Shown: in pieces, positions 42,852 to 51,114 of the stretch | Layout: every line of letters starts with the position of its first letter | Numbering within the stretch: the stretch's first letter is position 1 | Assembly: GCF_011395035.1 (NCBI RefSeq) | Contig: NZ_CP024768.1 | Coordinates: 1,959,286 to 2,023,285, forward strand | Length of the DNA stretch: 64,000 bases | From: Pantoea cypripedii | GTDB taxonomy: Bacteria > Pseudomonadota > Gammaproteobacteria > Enterobacterales > Enterobacteriaceae | Direction of reading: 5' to 3' | The notes under the pieces: model-generated | Told to the model about the DNA's origin: nothing | Databases searched by the model: none | The model's input: the letters and a program-made list of their open reading frames with translations, nothing else | Translations under genes and position numbers: made by a program

Positions 42852-44039
42852 ATGTCATTAGTTATCGCGTTTCTGGCGGGGATGCTGACGTTACTGAGTC
42901 CCTGCACATTGCCGGTCATCCCGTTTGTGTTTGCCAGCGTGCGCGGCAAACGAGGGCAAATGGTCGCGTTGCTGGCGGGGATGGTGCTGGTGTTCACCGT
43001 GGTTTCCCTGCTGATTTCGGTGGCAAGTAGCTGGGTGACGCAGGTGACGACCGCAGGGCGCTGGCTGGCACTGCTGTTCCTGGCGCTGACGGCCATCACG
43101 CTGCTGTCCACCCGGGCGGCGCAATTTATCACCACGCCTTTTATGCTGCTCGGCAACCGTATCAATAATGCCAGCAACCAGCGCACTGGCCTGGCGGCGG
43201 CACTGCTGGCCGGGATGGCGATCGGTATGCTGTGGTCACCCTGCGCGGGGCCGGTACTCGGGGCGATTCTTAGTCTTGCGGTAACCGGTCAGCATGCCTT
43301 TTCGGTGGGTTTATTGCTGGCGGCCTATGGTGGCGGGTGTGCCTTGATGCTGGGGGTGTTGTGGTATGCCGGACAGGGATTGCTTGCCCGTCTGCGTCCC
43401 GGTCTGGCAATGATGACAGGTCTGCGTAAGGGGGCTGGGGTGCTGATGCTGGCATCGGTGGTGTTGCTCGCCAGCGGCAGGCAAGGGGCATTGCAGGCGG
43501 CTCCTGCACTGGCGCAAAATCTTGAGCAGCGTCTGAGCCACTTTCTGCCGACCAGCGCGCCGAAAATTACCCCGGTGCCGGTGGTGGAACAGACGCAAAG
43601 TGCCCTGCCTGGGCTGGAGGGCGGCACGTCATGGTTCAATAGCGCACCGCTGAGCCGGGCGGATCTCAAGGGCAAAGTGGTGCTGATTGATTTCTGGACC
43701 TATGACTGCATCAACTGCCAGCATACGTTGCCGCACGTCCGTGACTGGGCAAAGAAATATCATGCCGATGGCCTGACGGTGATTGGCGTGCATACCCCGG
43801 AGTATCCGTGGGAACGTGATCCGGCAGCGGTCGCTCGGGCCATCAAACAATGGGGGCTGCCATACCCGGTGGTGGCGGATAACAACTACAGCATCTGGAA
43901 TCGCTTCGGCAATATGTACTGGCCAGCGCATTACATTTTCGATGCTCACGGCCAGCTGCGTTACACCGCATTTGGTGAAGGCGATTATGCCGGGCAGGAG
44001 AAGGTGATCCAGCAGCTGTTGCAGGAAGCTAAAGCGTAA
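42852..44039 (+). CDS. DipZ-like thiol-redox protein (CcdA membrane domain + thioredoxin-like domain)
   Basis: A 395-residue fusion. Residues 1-215 form a CcdA/DsbD-type membrane domain with paired Cys in LLSPCTLPV and LWSPCAGPV. The C-terminal TlpA-like domain has the atypical active site DCINC (Cys286, Cys289) and the cis-Pro region YWPAHYIF. Such proteins carry electrons from cytoplasmic thioredoxin to periplasmic partners, for instance methionine sulfoxide or peroxide repair. It is smaller than mycobacterial DipZ, which has an extra C-terminal domain. Confidence 0.88.
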   Translation: MSLVIAFLAGMLTLLSPCTLPVIPFVFASVRGKRGQMVALLAGMVLVFTVVSLLISVASSWVTQVTTAGRWLALLFLALTAITLLSTRAAQFITTPFMLLGNRINNASNQRTGLAAALLAGMAIGMLWSPCAGPVLGAILSLAVTGQHAFSVGLLLAAYGGGCALMLGVLWYAGQGLLARLRPGLAMMTGLRKGAGVLMLASVVLLASGRQGALQAAPALAQNLEQRLSHFLPTSAPKITPVPVVEQTQSALPGLEGGTSWFNSAPLSRADLKGKVVLIDFWTYDCINCQHTLPHVRDWAKKYHADGLTVIGVHTPEYPWERDPAAVARAIKQWGLPYPVVADNNYSIWNRFGNMYWPAHYIFDAHGQLRYTAFGEGDYAGQEKVIQQLLQEAKA

Positions 44040-44061
44040 ACCTCAATGACCTCAATTTACC

Positions 44062-44113
44062 GGTGCGCATGAATGCGCACCCTACGATCGTAGGGTCGGC
44101 ATTTATGCCGACC
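44062..44113. repeat. Intergenic palindromic repeat, family 2 (two linked palindromes, reversed order)
   Basis: GGTGCGCATGAATGCGCACC (44062-44081) and GGTCGGCATTTATGCCGACC (44094-44113) fill the gap between the convergent DipZ-like and aldehyde dehydrogenase genes. Confidence 0.92.
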
Positions 44114-44118
44114 AGGTA

Positions 44119-45540
44119 TTAAGACGCGAAGGTTAACGCCCGCGGTTCCAGAAACGCCGTGATCCCCCATTGTCCCATTTCCCGTCCGATGCCCGAACTG
44201 CGGAATCCGCCAAAGGGGGCGCGCGGTTCATGCGCCAGGGTATTAATCATCACTCTGCCGGCCAGAATCTGCTCGCCAATCTGGCGTGCTCTGGCCTCAT
44301 CTTCACCGATGACCAATGCCGAAAGCCCATACCGGGTATCGTTGGCGATAGCGATAGCCTCCTGCTCATCCCGATAGGTTATCAGGCTCAGTACCGGGCC
44401 AAAGATTTCTTCCTGGGCGATGCGCATATCATTGCTGACATCAGTAAATAAGGTCGGTTTGACATACCAGCCGTGGGTCAGCGGTTCCGGTCGGCCGCTG
44501 CCACCCGCCAGCAGACGTGCACCCTGTTGTGTACCGAGTTCAATGTAACGTTGAACGCGCTCCCATTGCTGCTGGTTAATCATCGGGCCAATGGTGGTGC
44601 TGGCATCAGCCGGATCGCCAGAGCGCTGAGCTTGCACTGCGGCGGCCAGAGCCTGTTCAAATTCGGCTTTACGTTGTTCTGGTACCAGAATGCGCGTTCC
44701 GGCAATGCAGGCTTGCCCGCTATTGATAAAACCCGCCTGCACCGCAAGTTCGGCGGCGCGTGTGGCATCAGCATCGGGCAAAATCAGGGTGGGCGATTTG
44801 CCCCCCAGCTCCAGGGTAACGCGTTTAAAGCAGTCAGCAGCGCTGCGCAGAATGGTTTTGCCGGTGGCGGTGGAGCCGGTAAAGGAGATTTTCGCCACAT
44901 CCGGACTGGTACTGATGGCATGACCCACCGTCGCACCGCGACCGGTGACGATGTTGAATACGCCGGGCGGTAATCCGGCACGATCCAGTGCTCTGGTCAC
45001 CACCTCGGTTTGCAGTACGCTGAATTCACTGGGTTTGATCACCGTGGTGCAACCGGCGGCAATCGCGGTAGCCAGCTTATGGCAGATAAAGCCAGCGTTG
45101 CTGTTCCACGGCGTGATCAGTCCGGCCACCCCGAGCGGCAGCATCTGCACCGTGGCGCGTCCTGCCTGTTGCTGAAAAGGATAGGCTTGCAGTTCGACCA
45201 TCACCAGTTTGATGACATCAGCGGGCCAGGTGGCCATCCATTGCGAACGTGAGGAAGGTGCGCCATATTCTTCGCGCACCGCCTCGTGCAGCTCCGCTTC
45301 ACATTGCTGCAAGGCGTGAAACATACTTTCCAGCAGCGCCAGCCGTTGCGTAACGCTATATTGGCTAAATGCGGGGAAGGCGGCTTTGGCTGCCGCGATG
45401 GCGTGCATGGCATCGCTTTCATCGGCCAGCCGGGCTGTGCCGATCACGCTGCCGTCGGCGGGTCTGATAATATCCATCCTCTCGGTGCCTGCCGGGGTGA
45501 CAAAACGGCCATTAATGTAAATATGTTCGATTGAGCGCAT
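44119..45540 (-). CDS. NAD(P)-dependent aldehyde dehydrogenase
   Basis: A 473-residue member of the ALDH superfamily. The catalytic Cys is in NSGQACIAGTR, the general-base Glu in TLELGGKSPTL, and the cofactor segment is FTGSTATGKTI. The frame is open far upstream, but GGAG 8 nt before the ATG at 45540 and family length set the start. It is divergent from a LysR gene, the usual control arrangement. It might supply the semialdehyde oxidation step that is missing in the ring-cleavage operon, but no sequence link supports this. Confidence 0.93.
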   Translation of the reverse strand: MRSIEHIYINGRFVTPAGTERMDIIRPADGSVIGTARLADESDAMHAIAAAKAAFPAFSQYSVTQRLALLESMFHALQQCEAELHEAVREEYGAPSSRSQWMATWPADVIKLVMVELQAYPFQQQAGRATVQMLPLGVAGLITPWNSNAGFICHKLATAIAAGCTTVIKPSEFSVLQTEVVTRALDRAGLPPGVFNIVTGRGATVGHAISTSPDVAKISFTGSTATGKTILRSAADCFKRVTLELGGKSPTLILPDADATRAAELAVQAGFINSGQACIAGTRILVPEQRKAEFEQALAAAVQAQRSGDPADASTTIGPMINQQQWERVQRYIELGTQQGARLLAGGSGRPEPLTHGWYVKPTLFTDVSNDMRIAQEEIFGPVLSLITYRDEQEAIAIANDTRYGLSALVIGEDEARARQIGEQILAGRVMINTLAHEPRAPFGGFRSSGIGREMGQWGITAFLEPRALTFAS

Positions 45541-45646
45541 GGGCTGTTCTCCTGTAAGGCTGTAGTGCAAAGAAAAGTAGCACGCACGCGATGTCGCTAT
45601 AATCCGCCTGACCCTGCAAAGGGTATTGCGTTTAACGGAATAATTG

Positions 45647-46552
45647 ATGAATCGAACCGGTATCAGTGAACTTGAAATCATGCTGGCAGTGGCGCGGCGC
45701 GGCAGTTTCAGCGGCGCAGCCAGTGAGCTGGAAATCTCGCCATCGGCTGTCACCAATGCCGTCGCGGGACTGGAAAAGCGACTGGGTGTGCGGCTGTTCA
45801 ACCGCACCACGCGCAGCGTAGGGTTAACGGAGGCCGGACAGCGCTTTATGGTGAAGATAGCGCCTGCGGTCGAGGTGATCCGCAGCGCATCCGCCGAGAT
45901 CGCCAGCCTGCCAGCCGACCCCGCCGGGTCGCTGCGCATCAATGTGCCGCCGGAGAGCTGCGCACTGTGGTATGACGAAATTTTGCTGCCGTTTCTGGCA
46001 CGTTACCCGCGCATTCGCGCGGATATTCACAGTCAGAAAGATAAGGTGGATATTATTGCGGCGGGCTTTGATGCAGGCATCCGTCTGGCGGATGATATCC
46101 CGGCCGATATGATCCCGGTAAAACTGACGCCGCCGTTGCGCATGATTCTGGTGGCATCACCCGACTATCTTTCCCATGCCGGTACGCCGCAACAGCCTGA
46201 AGATCTCAGTGCGCATCGCTGCATCTGTATGCGCATGGCTGACGGCAGCATTTACCGCTGGGAACTGAGCCATCAGCAGCAAAGCCATAAGGTGCAGGTG
46301 GAGCCGCTGCTTATCGTCAACGATCTGGCTTCGGCGCAGAAAGTGGTGGTGGGGGGATTGGGGATTGCCTGTCTGTCAGAGCGGCATATCGCAGCGGATG
46401 TGCTGGCGGGCAGAGTGATTCAATTGATGCCAGAGTGGCAGGTGAATCTCGGCGCATTGTGTTTGTACTATCCCGGCCACCGTTTAGTGCCACCCGCCTT
46501 AAAAGCGCTGACGGAGTTTATCCGGGAAGCCAGGGGCGCGTGTGATCTGTAG
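45647..46552 (+). CDS. LysR-family transcriptional regulator
   Basis: A 301-residue regulator with an N-terminal winged helix (ELEIMLAVARRGSFSGAASELEISPSAVTNAVAGLEKRLGVRLFNRTTRSV) and a periplasmic-binding-type effector domain. The ATG at 45647 follows a TTG by one codon; the ATG is chosen. It is divergent from the aldehyde dehydrogenase gene with a 106-bp gap containing a TATAAT at 45598. Its TAG stop lies inside a palindromic repeat. Confidence 0.92.
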   Translation: MNRTGISELEIMLAVARRGSFSGAASELEISPSAVTNAVAGLEKRLGVRLFNRTTRSVGLTEAGQRFMVKIAPAVEVIRSASAEIASLPADPAGSLRINVPPESCALWYDEILLPFLARYPRIRADIHSQKDKVDIIAAGFDAGIRLADDIPADMIPVKLTPPLRMILVASPDYLSHAGTPQQPEDLSAHRCICMRMADGSIYRWELSHQQQSHKVQVEPLLIVNDLASAQKVVVGGLGIACLSERHIAADVLAGRVIQLMPEWQVNLGALCLYYPGHRLVPPALKALTEFIREARGACDL

Positions 46553-46577
46553 CGAAACAATTTATCGCGCCGCTACA
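46548..46577. repeat. Intergenic palindromic repeat, family 1 (one degenerate arm)
   Basis: TGTAGCGAAACAATTTATC followed by GCGCCGCTACA: the right arm is intact, the left arm has changes. It overlaps the LysR stop codon. The AT-rich stretch from here to 46821 shows no other gene. Confidence 0.75.
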
Positions 46578-46821
46578 CATTACTTTACTCATATTTGATG
46601 TGCTTAGTTAACATCTGGTCAATATTATCGACAAATAAAACCTCAGGGTAATAAAATCCGCTTCCTGATTAGCTGAAAACAATAACTTACGCCTTATTAC
46701 TGCACAGAGATCATAAAAATACAAAATAGTCATCAGGATGCTTCTTTTTTACAAAAAACAATAAAATCTATGATGTTGGCTTTGTAAGCTTATCCATAGT
46801 TTTAAAAATCCTGGAGGAGTA

Positions 46822-47721
46822 ATGCAAAGAACCATCTACGATATCGATGTCGATATTACAAATTTAAACCACGCCATCAAAAATCATTATGAATGGTCAA
46901 ACCGATTGCTTGAAATTAGTTTATTCGGCGGCGATTTTGACAGGACCCTGGAAGGGACGCATTCACACGAACACTGTGATTTTGGTCGATGGATTGATTC
47001 TGTACTGATCAAATGTGATTGTAATGAGAATGATCTGTTACGTATTTCCGACGCACATAAAAAAATGCATCAATCGGTCAGAGACATTATTTCCTCCATC
47101 AAGGCGAATACTTTTACCCACCCGCAACTGACAGAATACTTCCATAAACAGAAAAATTTCCTCGATGCGGTAGATAGTTACAAGTCATGCTTGCTGGCAA
47201 GCCGCAGTGCCTATGATGCGCTCACCGAACTCCCGATGCGTAGCAAGTTGAACAATGATTTTCCACGCTTACAGGCACGCTGTGTACGAAGCGAAAAAGC
47301 ACTTTATCTGATTATTCTTGATGTCGATCATTTTAAAACCGTCAATGACGAATATGGTCACAATGGCGGCGATGCGGTGTTAAAAGGTCTGGCTAATCTA
47401 TTGCTGCAAGCCATGAGGTCATACGAGAAATGTTATCGTTATGGTGGTGAGGAATTTGTTATTTTGGTCGAAGTCCAGCATCTTGATGATATCAAAAAAA
47501 TCATTGAAAGATTAATGGTGAAAATTCGCAGCGAAACATTTTTCTATGAAGGCAGGAAAATAAAGATAACGGTAACTTTTGGTGTTGCTCAGGCTCAGGA
47601 AGGTTGTTCTCTGGAAAGTATTGTCGAGCTTGCTGATAAGGCAATGTATCACGGTAAACAGAATGGCCGGGATGTTTGTATGCTGAATCATAATAATGAG
47701 ATGGGTATACTTTATAAATAA
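46822..47721 (+). CDS. dgcZ: Zinc-sensing diguanylate cyclase (CZB-GGDEF)
   Basis: Makes c-di-GMP from GTP and thereby promotes sessile growth. It has 299 residues (E. coli DgcZ 296). The N-terminal CZB domain has the zinc ligands His22, Cys52, His79 and His83 at exactly the E. coli numbering. The C-terminal cyclase domain carries GGEEF at 208-212 and the metal Asp in ILDVDHFKTVND. In E. coli zinc binding inhibits the enzyme. GGAGG precedes the ATG by 6 nt. The gene and its leader are AT-rich compared with neighbours. Confidence 0.93.
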   Translation: MQRTIYDIDVDITNLNHAIKNHYEWSNRLLEISLFGGDFDRTLEGTHSHEHCDFGRWIDSVLIKCDCNENDLLRISDAHKKMHQSVRDIISSIKANTFTHPQLTEYFHKQKNFLDAVDSYKSCLLASRSAYDALTELPMRSKLNNDFPRLQARCVRSEKALYLIILDVDHFKTVNDEYGHNGGDAVLKGLANLLLQAMRSYEKCYRYGGEEFVILVEVQHLDDIKKIIERLMVKIRSETFFYEGRKIKITVTFGVAQAQEGCSLESIVELADKAMYHGKQNGRDVCMLNHNNEMGILYK

Positions 47722-47734
47722 CCATAACGAAACA

Positions 47735-48196
47735 TCAGCGAGCAAGCCGTTCATCGAAACGAAAGGGGATCGCCACGGCATCTTTCACGAGGGGACTGAA
47801 TTGGGGATGTTCGGGGTTAAGCAGATAATTAAACTCAACGGGTGACAGGGCGCTCGGTACGCGTAATGCGACCGACGCCTGGCTGTCGCACCAGAAATCA
47901 CCAAACTGACGCAGCGCGGCGGGGGCTTGCGCTGCGGCCCAATCCTGCGGCAACTGCGCGACATCAATCCACTGAATCAGATCGTCAGGAACCTCAATAC
48001 TTAGCAAGGTGAAAAAATCGAGAATGCTGGCACTTTGCAGATGGACAAGCGTTTCCAGCATGGTGAGAGAGGCTGTCTCGGAGACGTAAACCATAGAGAC
48101 GCCGATGCTGTTCCAGCGGCCACCCCCTTCCCTGGCACCGTAGCCGCTCCATGCTGAACTGAGAAAGCGCGTTTTGGTCATCCGGTAAAGCTTCAC
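47735..48196 (-). CDS. RES-domain toxin (NAD+-degrading type)
   Basis: A 153-residue RES protein. The name-giving residues are seen as Arg in GGGRWNSIG, Glu in SLTMLETLVHL and Ser in VPSALSPVEFNYLLNP. Characterised RES toxins (MbcT, Res) degrade NAD+ by phosphorolysis or hydrolysis and arrest growth. The gene overlaps its antitoxin gene by 4 nt. It ends 13 nt from the convergent dgcZ stop. Confidence 0.92.
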   Translation of the reverse strand: MKLYRMTKTRFLSSAWSGYGAREGGGRWNSIGVSMVYVSETASLTMLETLVHLQSASILDFFTLLSIEVPDDLIQWIDVAQLPQDWAAAQAPAALRQFGDFWCDSQASVALRVPSALSPVEFNYLLNPEHPQFSPLVKDAVAIPFRFDERLAR

Positions 48197-48636
48197 GAAT
48201 AGACACCGTGCTCAAGACGGGTGATCAGTTTCAGCACTTCATAAGCACCGGTTTCCGAAGCGACCAGGTCACCTGGCTTCTGGTTGCCGAGCGCGCGGGC
48301 AGGTTCATTCAGCCATTGCAGCGCTTGTTCTCTGTTACCTTCAAACAGCTCAACGGCGCGGTCCATCACCCGAATAAAACGCACCAGGCGTTCGCTTTGT
48401 TCCGAGGTGAAGCGATTTTTTAATCCACGGGTAAAGGTGGTGCCGGGAATGCCGGTCATATGACGTAAATCGGCCTGGGTAATCCGCGCCCATGACACGA
48501 TACGATTGGCGACGGCACCCTCCAGACCTGCATCTATCTGACCCATCAGTGACACGCCATCGGCGCTATTCAGCCCGGCAAACTGCCATAAACGCTCGGG
48601 TTCGTGGGATGTGGTGGGGAGTGTGAATTGCTTCAT
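48193..48636 (-). CDS. Xre/MbcA/ParS-family antitoxin
   Basis: A 147-residue antitoxin. An N-terminal helix-turn-helix region (ARITQADLRHMTGIPGTTFTRGLKNRFTSEQSERLVRFI) is followed by the MbcA/ParS toxin-binding domain (ALQWLNEPARALGNQKPGDLVASETGAYEVLKLI). It neutralises the RES toxin downstream and represses the operon. A long imperfect palindrome covers its ribosome site and upstream region. Confidence 0.92.
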   Translation of the reverse strand: MKQFTLPTTSHEPERLWQFAGLNSADGVSLMGQIDAGLEGAVANRIVSWARITQADLRHMTGIPGTTFTRGLKNRFTSEQSERLVRFIRVMDRAVELFEGNREQALQWLNEPARALGNQKPGDLVASETGAYEVLKLITRLEHGVYS

Positions 48637-48641
48637 GATTG

Positions 48642-48679
48642 ACCTCCATTTGGTTGGTTAATTATAACCAGATGGAGGT
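48642..48679. promoter_or_regulatory. Operator palindrome of the RES/Xre operon
   Basis: ACCTCCATTTGGTT (48642-48655) and AACCAGATGGAGGT (48666-48679) form an inverted repeat with one mismatch and a 10-bp spacer. It includes the GGAGG ribosome site of the antitoxin gene on the minus strand. The size and position suit autorepression by the antitoxin or its complex. Confidence 0.75.
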
Positions 48680-48839
48680 GGTGTGCAAGAGTGTCAATGC
48701 AGGCTGGTGCTCAGGTAGTTGGGACAAATCGGGAGCCGGTGCAAAATTCCGCTTTCTGCAACTTATTAATAATTTTAATGAAAAAGGGTTGATTTTAGAT
48801 TATAATTGCTCACTTTATAAGCAGCTAAGGATTGTAGCT

Positions 48840-49472
48840 ATGGACGTATCAAGGATTGCCGAGGGTATATGGGACAGCGTTAAGGGAATGCCAAAGAATT
48901 TCTATTACGGTGTAAAGCGTACTTACATCAGTACTGGTGTTGTTGGCTTTGACCGTATGATTCGGAATGGTCAAGAAAATGAACGTTTTTATCAGGTTAT
49001 CAAATCATTAGTACGCAATGAAGAACCGCTCAGACGCTTAATCACTATTGTTATTACTGAGTTTTACCACAAACTTGATGAACGGGGCAGGCAAGCCGTA
49101 CACAATCAAATTGGATATGGTACTGGCAGATTAGCTGGCCGGGTTGGTGCTCAGATTTTAACCGCACAAGTTGTAAGTGCTTCCATTGTTAATTTTGCCC
49201 GTGGTGGTGTTGCCTGGAAGACGCTTTATCGATTTGGAACCAGCTTTACCATAAGTGCCGGATTATGGCAGGGTCTTATTGAGGAAGCCGCCTTAGCCAG
49301 CCGAAGAATGAAAACCCACTATCCACACATTTATTGGAAGGTACAACCTCAAGGACTGGACATGATTTACTTTATTGTCGAAGATCACTTAAAACCCTAC
49401 CTCGATTTTATCAGTAGTCATCCAGAAGTGTGTAAAAGGATTAACAATGAAATTTGTAAACTGGCTGGCTAA
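48840..49472 (+). CDS. Unknown protein with glycine-rich hydrophobic segment (orphan pair, gene 1)
   Basis: A 210-residue protein that I do not recognise. It begins MDVSRIAEGIWDSVKGMPKNFY and has a basic N-terminal half. A Gly/Ala-rich, glycine-zipper-like stretch follows at about residues 98-145 (GYGTGRLAGRVGAQILTAQV and onward), resembling membrane-inserting segments of bacteriocins or effectors. The frame is open upstream, but AAGGA before the ATG at 48840 and a TATAAT at 48801 support this start. It overlaps the next gene by 26 nt. Its region is AT-rich and lies beside a toxin-antitoxin pair, which suggests acquisition. A toxin or competition role is only a guess. Confidence 0.7.
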   Translation: MDVSRIAEGIWDSVKGMPKNFYYGVKRTYISTGVVGFDRMIRNGQENERFYQVIKSLVRNEEPLRRLITIVITEFYHKLDERGRQAVHNQIGYGTGRLAGRVGAQILTAQVVSASIVNFARGGVAWKTLYRFGTSFTISAGLWQGLIEEAALASRRMKTHYPHIYWKVQPQGLDMIYFIVEDHLKPYLDFISSHPEVCKRINNEICKLAG

Positions 49473-49659
49473 AAGTATCGGCTGGCTTTTGTCACATGCC
49501 ATCGAGGGAACTATTACGGTTGCGATGAGCTTTCTGGCTCTCGCATCATTCTATATTTTCGATAGCCTTGTGATGAAACTTACTGGTTTTTTCGGTTCTT
49601 TCATCGTTGGATACCTGGCCGCCTATTGCCTGGGTAAACTACGCGGAGATGATCGGTAA
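49447..49659 (+). CDS. Small membrane protein (orphan pair, gene 2)
   Basis: A 70-residue protein with two predicted membrane spans (about residues 17-35 and 43-62) and a basic C terminus (GKLRGDDR). It overlaps the 3' end of the preceding gene by 26 nt, so the two are translationally linked. Small two-span proteins encoded right after a membrane-active protein often are immunity proteins or partners; this is inference from layout. No family was recognised. Confidence 0.65.
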   Translation: MKFVNWLAKSIGWLLSHAIEGTITVAMSFLALASFYIFDSLVMKLTGFFGSFIVGYLAAYCLGKLRGDDR

Positions 49660-49665
49660 TAGACT

Positions 49666-49698
49666 CAGGGAAATACCGCTTAGAGTGGTATTCCCCTG
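49666..49698 (+). terminator. Hairpin after the orphan pair
   Basis: CAGGGAAATACC (49666-49677) pairs with GGTATTCCCCTG (49687-49698) with one mismatch. No clear T tract follows. It starts 6 nt after the small membrane protein stop. Confidence 0.45.
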
Positions 49699-49756
49699 AT
49701 CATAGAATTCATCAGGATCTCCATTGTGAACATAAATCATTTCCCTCTGTACCGAT

Positions 49757-49921
49757 TCACTTCAAAGCAAGCGCGTCTCCATTTCCCCCGACGTTAAGCC
49801 AGATATCACCAGTGAGCCAGCGCACAATCTGGCAGTAAACTTTTTCCGCTAATTTCTTATAACCAACTGAAATTACTTGTTCTTTATAATGATGCCCTAA
49901 TGTTCTCAGGCATTCACACAT
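49757..49921 (-). CDS. Doubtful small ORF, 54 aa
   Basis: The frame begins MCECLRTLGHHYKEQ and ends GDALALK. Its composition is protein-like, but it has no ribosome site or recognised family. It is the only candidate gene in the 323-bp AT-rich gap between the orphan pair and the lactonase gene and may be a remnant. Confidence 0.2.
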   Translation of the reverse strand: MCECLRTLGHHYKEQVISVGYKKLAEKVYCQIVRWLTGDIWLNVGGNGDALALK

Positions 49922-49982
49922 ATCACTACGCTTAACACCGCATATATCTATATACGCGATAGATACCCTACGGAGAAAAAGA

Positions 49983-51095
49983 ATGAAAATCACCCTACGC
50001 CTTGCGTTGCTGACCTCGCTGCTTTTTAGTGGACCGTTACTGGCACAAACCTTTGTCTATGTCTCAGAAGCCACCGATGGTTCTATTGCTCGCTATGAAC
50101 TGAATGATAAAACCGGTGCGTTAACGTTACTGGGACATACCCAGACAGGGGGAAAAGTCATGCCGATGGCGCTGAGCGCCGATCATCATCATTTATATGC
50201 CGCCATTCGTAGCCAGCCGCTCAGACTGATGAGCTGGAGCATTGACACGCAGAACGGCGACCTGCAACAGGCCAGCGAAACCTCAGCCGCTGCCAGTTAT
50301 CCTTATATCAGCATTGATGCGCGTGGTCGTTTTCTGCTGGGTGCTTCCTATGATGGCGATGTGGTACATGTCTATCGCCTGTCGGGCGATGGCAAAGTGA
50401 TAGCGCCGCCCGTCGCAGCTTATAAAACCGGCCATGCGGCTCATTCGGTGATCACCGATGCGACAGGGCAATCGGCCTATGTTGGCAATCTGGGGACTGA
50501 CCGCGTCCTGCAACTTAACCTGACCGGGGACGGGAGTCTGACACCCATTGCCAGCGGTTATGTGGACACCGAAGCGGGCAATGGGGCGCGTCACTCCGTG
50601 ATGTCACCTGATAATCGCTATCTGTATAACGTGGGTGAAATGGGCGGCATCATCACTCAGTTCCAGCGCCAGAAAAATGGCGCGCTGACCAAAGTGGCGG
50701 AGTGGCCCAATGCCGTGGCTGCGCAGTACCATTTACAACATGGTCGCGAACGTCTGGCAGATTACAGCGATCCGACGCCGCGGATCTGGGCAGCGGATAT
50801 TCGCATGACTCCCAATGGCCGCTTTTTATATGTGACAGAACGCACCAGCAGTACGGTTTCCGGCTATCGGGTGAATCAGCAGGATGGAAAACTCAGCTTA
50901 ATCGGCAGCTGGTCGGTAGAGAAGCAACCGCGTGGCATTGCGATTACGCCAGATGGCCGCTGGCTGATTGCCAGCGGTGAGAAAAGTCAGGTCACTGGCA
51001 GCTACGCCATCAGCCAGCGCAGTGGTGTGTTGAAACGCGCAGGCAGTGCCCCGGTGGGTGGCGATGCGAACTGGGTAACCATCGTCAGTTTTTGA
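49983..51095 (+). CDS. Periplasmic lactonase-family beta-propeller (6-phosphogluconolactonase/YbhE-like)
   Basis: A 370-residue seven-bladed propeller of the Lactonase_7 family with a signal peptide (cleavage after LLAQ). Repeated blades carry motifs such as YVSEATDGSIARYELN, YLYNVGEMGGIITQF, FLYVTERTSSTVSGYRVN and GRWLIASGEKS. Cytosolic Pgl/YbhE hydrolyses 6-phosphogluconolactone; the export signal here means an unphosphorylated lactone is more likely. Glucono-1,5-lactone made by the periplasmic glucose dehydrogenase encoded at 12657 is an attractive substrate. GGAG lies about 9 nt before the ATG. Confidence 0.87.
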   Translation: MKITLRLALLTSLLFSGPLLAQTFVYVSEATDGSIARYELNDKTGALTLLGHTQTGGKVMPMALSADHHHLYAAIRSQPLRLMSWSIDTQNGDLQQASETSAAASYPYISIDARGRFLLGASYDGDVVHVYRLSGDGKVIAPPVAAYKTGHAAHSVITDATGQSAYVGNLGTDRVLQLNLTGDGSLTPIASGYVDTEAGNGARHSVMSPDNRYLYNVGEMGGIITQFQRQKNGALTKVAEWPNAVAAQYHLQHGRERLADYSDPTPRIWAADIRMTPNGRFLYVTERTSSTVSGYRVNQQDGKLSLIGSWSVEKQPRGIAITPDGRWLIASGEKSQVTGSYAISQRSGVLKRAGSAPVGGDANWVTIVSF

Positions 51096-51114
51096 TCAGG
51101 GTGCTTTTGCCAAC

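Noticed and set aside
44119..45540. Aldehyde dehydrogenase as the missing HpaE of the ring-cleavage operon
   Set aside because: It lies 6 kb away, is controlled by its own LysR gene, lacks the 22-bp motif and shows no specific HpaE signature; kept only as a possibility.
8690..46577. Regularly recurring GC-rich palindromes considered as a CRISPR array
   Set aside because: Copies are dispersed over 38 kb at unrelated gaps, lack uniform spacers and have no cas genes; they are REP-type repeats.
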